A stretch of 64,000 nucleotides of DNA from Domibacillus antri (GTDB lineage Bacteria > Bacillota > Bacilli > Bacillales > Domibacillaceae). Each line of letters begins with the position of its first letter. The stretch's first letter is position 1. This document shows positions 62,695 to 64,000 of the stretch, one piece after another. The translations under genes were made by a program, and so were the position numbers. A model generated the notes under the pieces. The model was given only the letters and a program-made list of their open reading frames with translations. It did no database searches and was not told the DNA's origin. The stretch spans positions 1 through 64,000 of the forward strand of contig NZ_MSDU01000005.1 of assembly GCF_001936625.1 (NCBI RefSeq), in the 5' to 3' direction.

Positions 62695-63060
62695 ATGGAA
62701 CAAAAATTTGAACCGGGGCAGATTGTCACCGGGAAAATCACCGGCATACAGCCATACGGGGCGTTTATTGCGCTCGAACATGGCCGCCAGGGACTTGTTC
62801 ACATATCGGAAATTACGCATGGCTTTGTGCGGGATATTAACGATTATTTAACAGTCGGAGAAGACGTAACGGTAAAAGTGCTGTCGGTCAACGAGGATGA
62901 AAGCAAAATCAGCCTGTCCATCCGGGCAACGGAAGAAGGCGGCCGTCATCAGCGGCGGGGCATTCAAATCGATGACGATGGAGACGGGTTTCATCCATTG
63001 AAAGACAAGCTTCAGGAATGGATTGAGCAGTCAGTCAGAGAAGAGCGGAAAAAAGGGTGA
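62695..63060 (+). CDS. yugI: S1-domain RNA-binding general stress protein YugI
   Basis: A 121-aa protein with one N-terminal S1 domain (residues about 6-80; VTGKITGIQPYGAFIALE, GLVHISEIT and KISLSIRA). A charged C-terminal tail follows. YugI (general stress protein 13) binds RNA and associates with ribosomes. ATG 62695 follows GGAGAGATT. Confidence 0.9.
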   Translation: MEQKFEPGQIVTGKITGIQPYGAFIALEHGRQGLVHISEITHGFVRDINDYLTVGEDVTVKVLSVNEDESKISLSIRATEEGGRHQRRGIQIDDDGDGFHPLKDKLQEWIEQSVREERKKG

Positions 63061-63160
63061 ATATATGGCTTGCGGATGGGTCGTTCGCCGGCGTACAATG
63101 AAAGCGGAAGCAAGAATTAATCAAGAGATAACAAAATGATGATAAAAGAGGCGAATGTAA

Positions 63161-64000
63161 ATGGCTGAAAATTTAAACTTATTCACATCGACCCAGAATG
63201 TCATTAAAGAAGCACTTACAAAACTCGGGTATACAGAAGAAATGTACGAGCTGTTAAAAGAGCCGCTCCGTATGCTGACAGTGCGGATTCCCGTTAAAAT
63301 GGATGATGGATCGGTCAAAATTTTCACCGGCTACCGCGCACAGCATAATGATGCTCCAGGACCGACAAAAGGGGGAGTCCGTTTCCATCCGGAAGTGAAC
63401 GAAGAAGAAGTGAAAGCGTTATCAATGTGGATGACGTTAAAAGCGGGTATCGTTGACTTACCTTACGGCGGCGGCAAAGGCGGTGTCGTTTGCGATCCGC
63501 GTCAATTGTCCATGCGTGAAATTGAGAATATCAGCCGTGGTTACGTCCGTGCCATCAGCCAGATTGTGGGACCGACAAAAGACATTCCGGCGCCGGATGT
63601 CTATACGAATTCACAGATAATGGCGTGGATGATGGATGAATACAGCCGCATTCGTGAATTTGACTCGCCCGGCTTCATTACCGGGAAACCGATCGCGCTT
63701 GGCGGTTCACACGGCCGTGAAAAAGCGACTGCCCAGGGTGTGACAATTTGCATTCATGAAGCAGCCAAAAAACGCGGAATTGACATTAAAGGTGCCCGTG
63801 TCGTGGTGCAGGGCTTCGGCAATGCCGGCAGCTACCTGGCGAAATTTATGCACGATGCCGGCGCGAAAGTGGTTGGCATTTCGGATGCTTATGGAGGTCT
63901 TCATGATCCGGACGGTCTTGATATTGATTATTTACTAGACCGGCGCGACAGCTTTGGTACGATTACCACGTTATTTGACAATACGATTACGAATCAGCAG
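63161..64000 (+). CDS. gudB: Glutamate dehydrogenase, 5' part (window ends inside gene)
   Basis: The first 280 codons of an NAD-dependent glutamate dehydrogenase; the frame is open at the window edge. Seen: GPTKGGVRFHPEV near 69, the catalytic Lys in KAGIVDLPYGGGKGG near 100, the DIPAPDVYTN motif near 143 and the NAD loop VVQGFGNAGSYLA near 217. The EEEVKALSMW segment has a single VKA, so it lacks the three-residue duplication reported to inactivate gudB in B. subtilis 168. AAGAGG lies 9 nt before ATG. RocG is the alternative assignment. Confidence 0.9.
   Translation, partial: MAENLNLFTSTQNVIKEALTKLGYTEEMYELLKEPLRMLTVRIPVKMDDGSVKIFTGYRAQHNDAPGPTKGGVRFHPEVNEEEVKALSMWMTLKAGIVDLPYGGGKGGVVCDPRQLSMREIENISRGYVRAISQIVGPTKDIPAPDVYTNSQIMAWMMDEYSRIREFDSPGFITGKPIALGGSHGREKATAQGVTICIHEAAKKRGIDIKGARVVVQGFGNAGSYLAKFMHDAGAKVVGISDAYGGLHDPDGLDIDYLLDRRDSFGTITTLFDNTITNQQ

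Overview
The window is a piece of a low-to-moderate GC Firmicutes chromosome, most likely a spore-forming Bacillaceae species. The signs are a Bacillus-type tRNA cluster, the sporulation genes prkA and yhbH, a kapB-type checkpoint gene, and blocks of neighbours known from Bacillus subtilis: yutG/yutI/yuzD/yutJ/yuzB, yumB/yuiB/yuiE/yuiF, mrpABCDEFG-yufK, mtnKA/mtnEWXBD, and patB-yugE-alaR-alaT-yugI-gudB. I cannot name the species from the sequence.

Layout of the host parts. Positions 1-711 hold the end of a tRNA cluster (a Phe fragment plus Thr, Tyr, Trp, His, Gln, Gly, Cys, Leu). From 847 to 14838 come a phosphoesterase, TPP-riboswitch-controlled thiC, queG and trmL (wobble-base modification), the sporulation genes prkA and yhbH with a small unannotated gene between them, and the yut block, ending in an A-type Fe-S carrier gene (erpA/sufA-like). 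From 31542 to 46564 come a yhfK-like oxidoreductase, a type II NADH dehydrogenase, a Nudix hydrolase, yuiB, a cobalamin-binding-like protein, leucyl aminopeptidase, a broken yuiF antiporter gene, yuxO, ydaT, and the seven-gene Mrp Na+/H+ antiporter operon with yufK. From 46797 to the end come a complete methionine salvage cluster (two divergent operons), pbpD, kapB, preQ1-riboswitch-controlled queCDE, a PAS histidine kinase, patB, alaR-alaT, yugI and the start of a glutamate dehydrogenase.

The main accessory feature is a 16.7-kb integrative element at 14746-31541. It is inserted in the 3' end of the erpA-like gene and bounded by 91-bp direct repeats that differ at one base. Its left side carries a tyrosine integrase, a DNA-binding gene, an AT-rich membrane-protein cargo gene and a serine resolvase. 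The middle has an XRE repressor with a divergent operator region followed by plasmid/phage replication-type genes (HTH protein, DUF3102, J-domain protein, P-loop helicase-like protein). The right side has a run of unknown small genes, an HNH nuclease and a lone phage tail tape-measure protein. I see no capsid, portal, terminase, other recognisable tail, or lysis gene. It therefore looks like a plasmid-phase or satellite-type phage element, or a strongly reduced prophage.

Regulatory logic visible in the element. The integrase ribosome binding site is buried in an 18-bp hairpin that is also terminator-like. The best promoter near the integrase lies at the opposite end of the element and points outward, so it would drive the integrase only after circularisation. 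The native terminator of the host gene has been displaced to the far side of the element.
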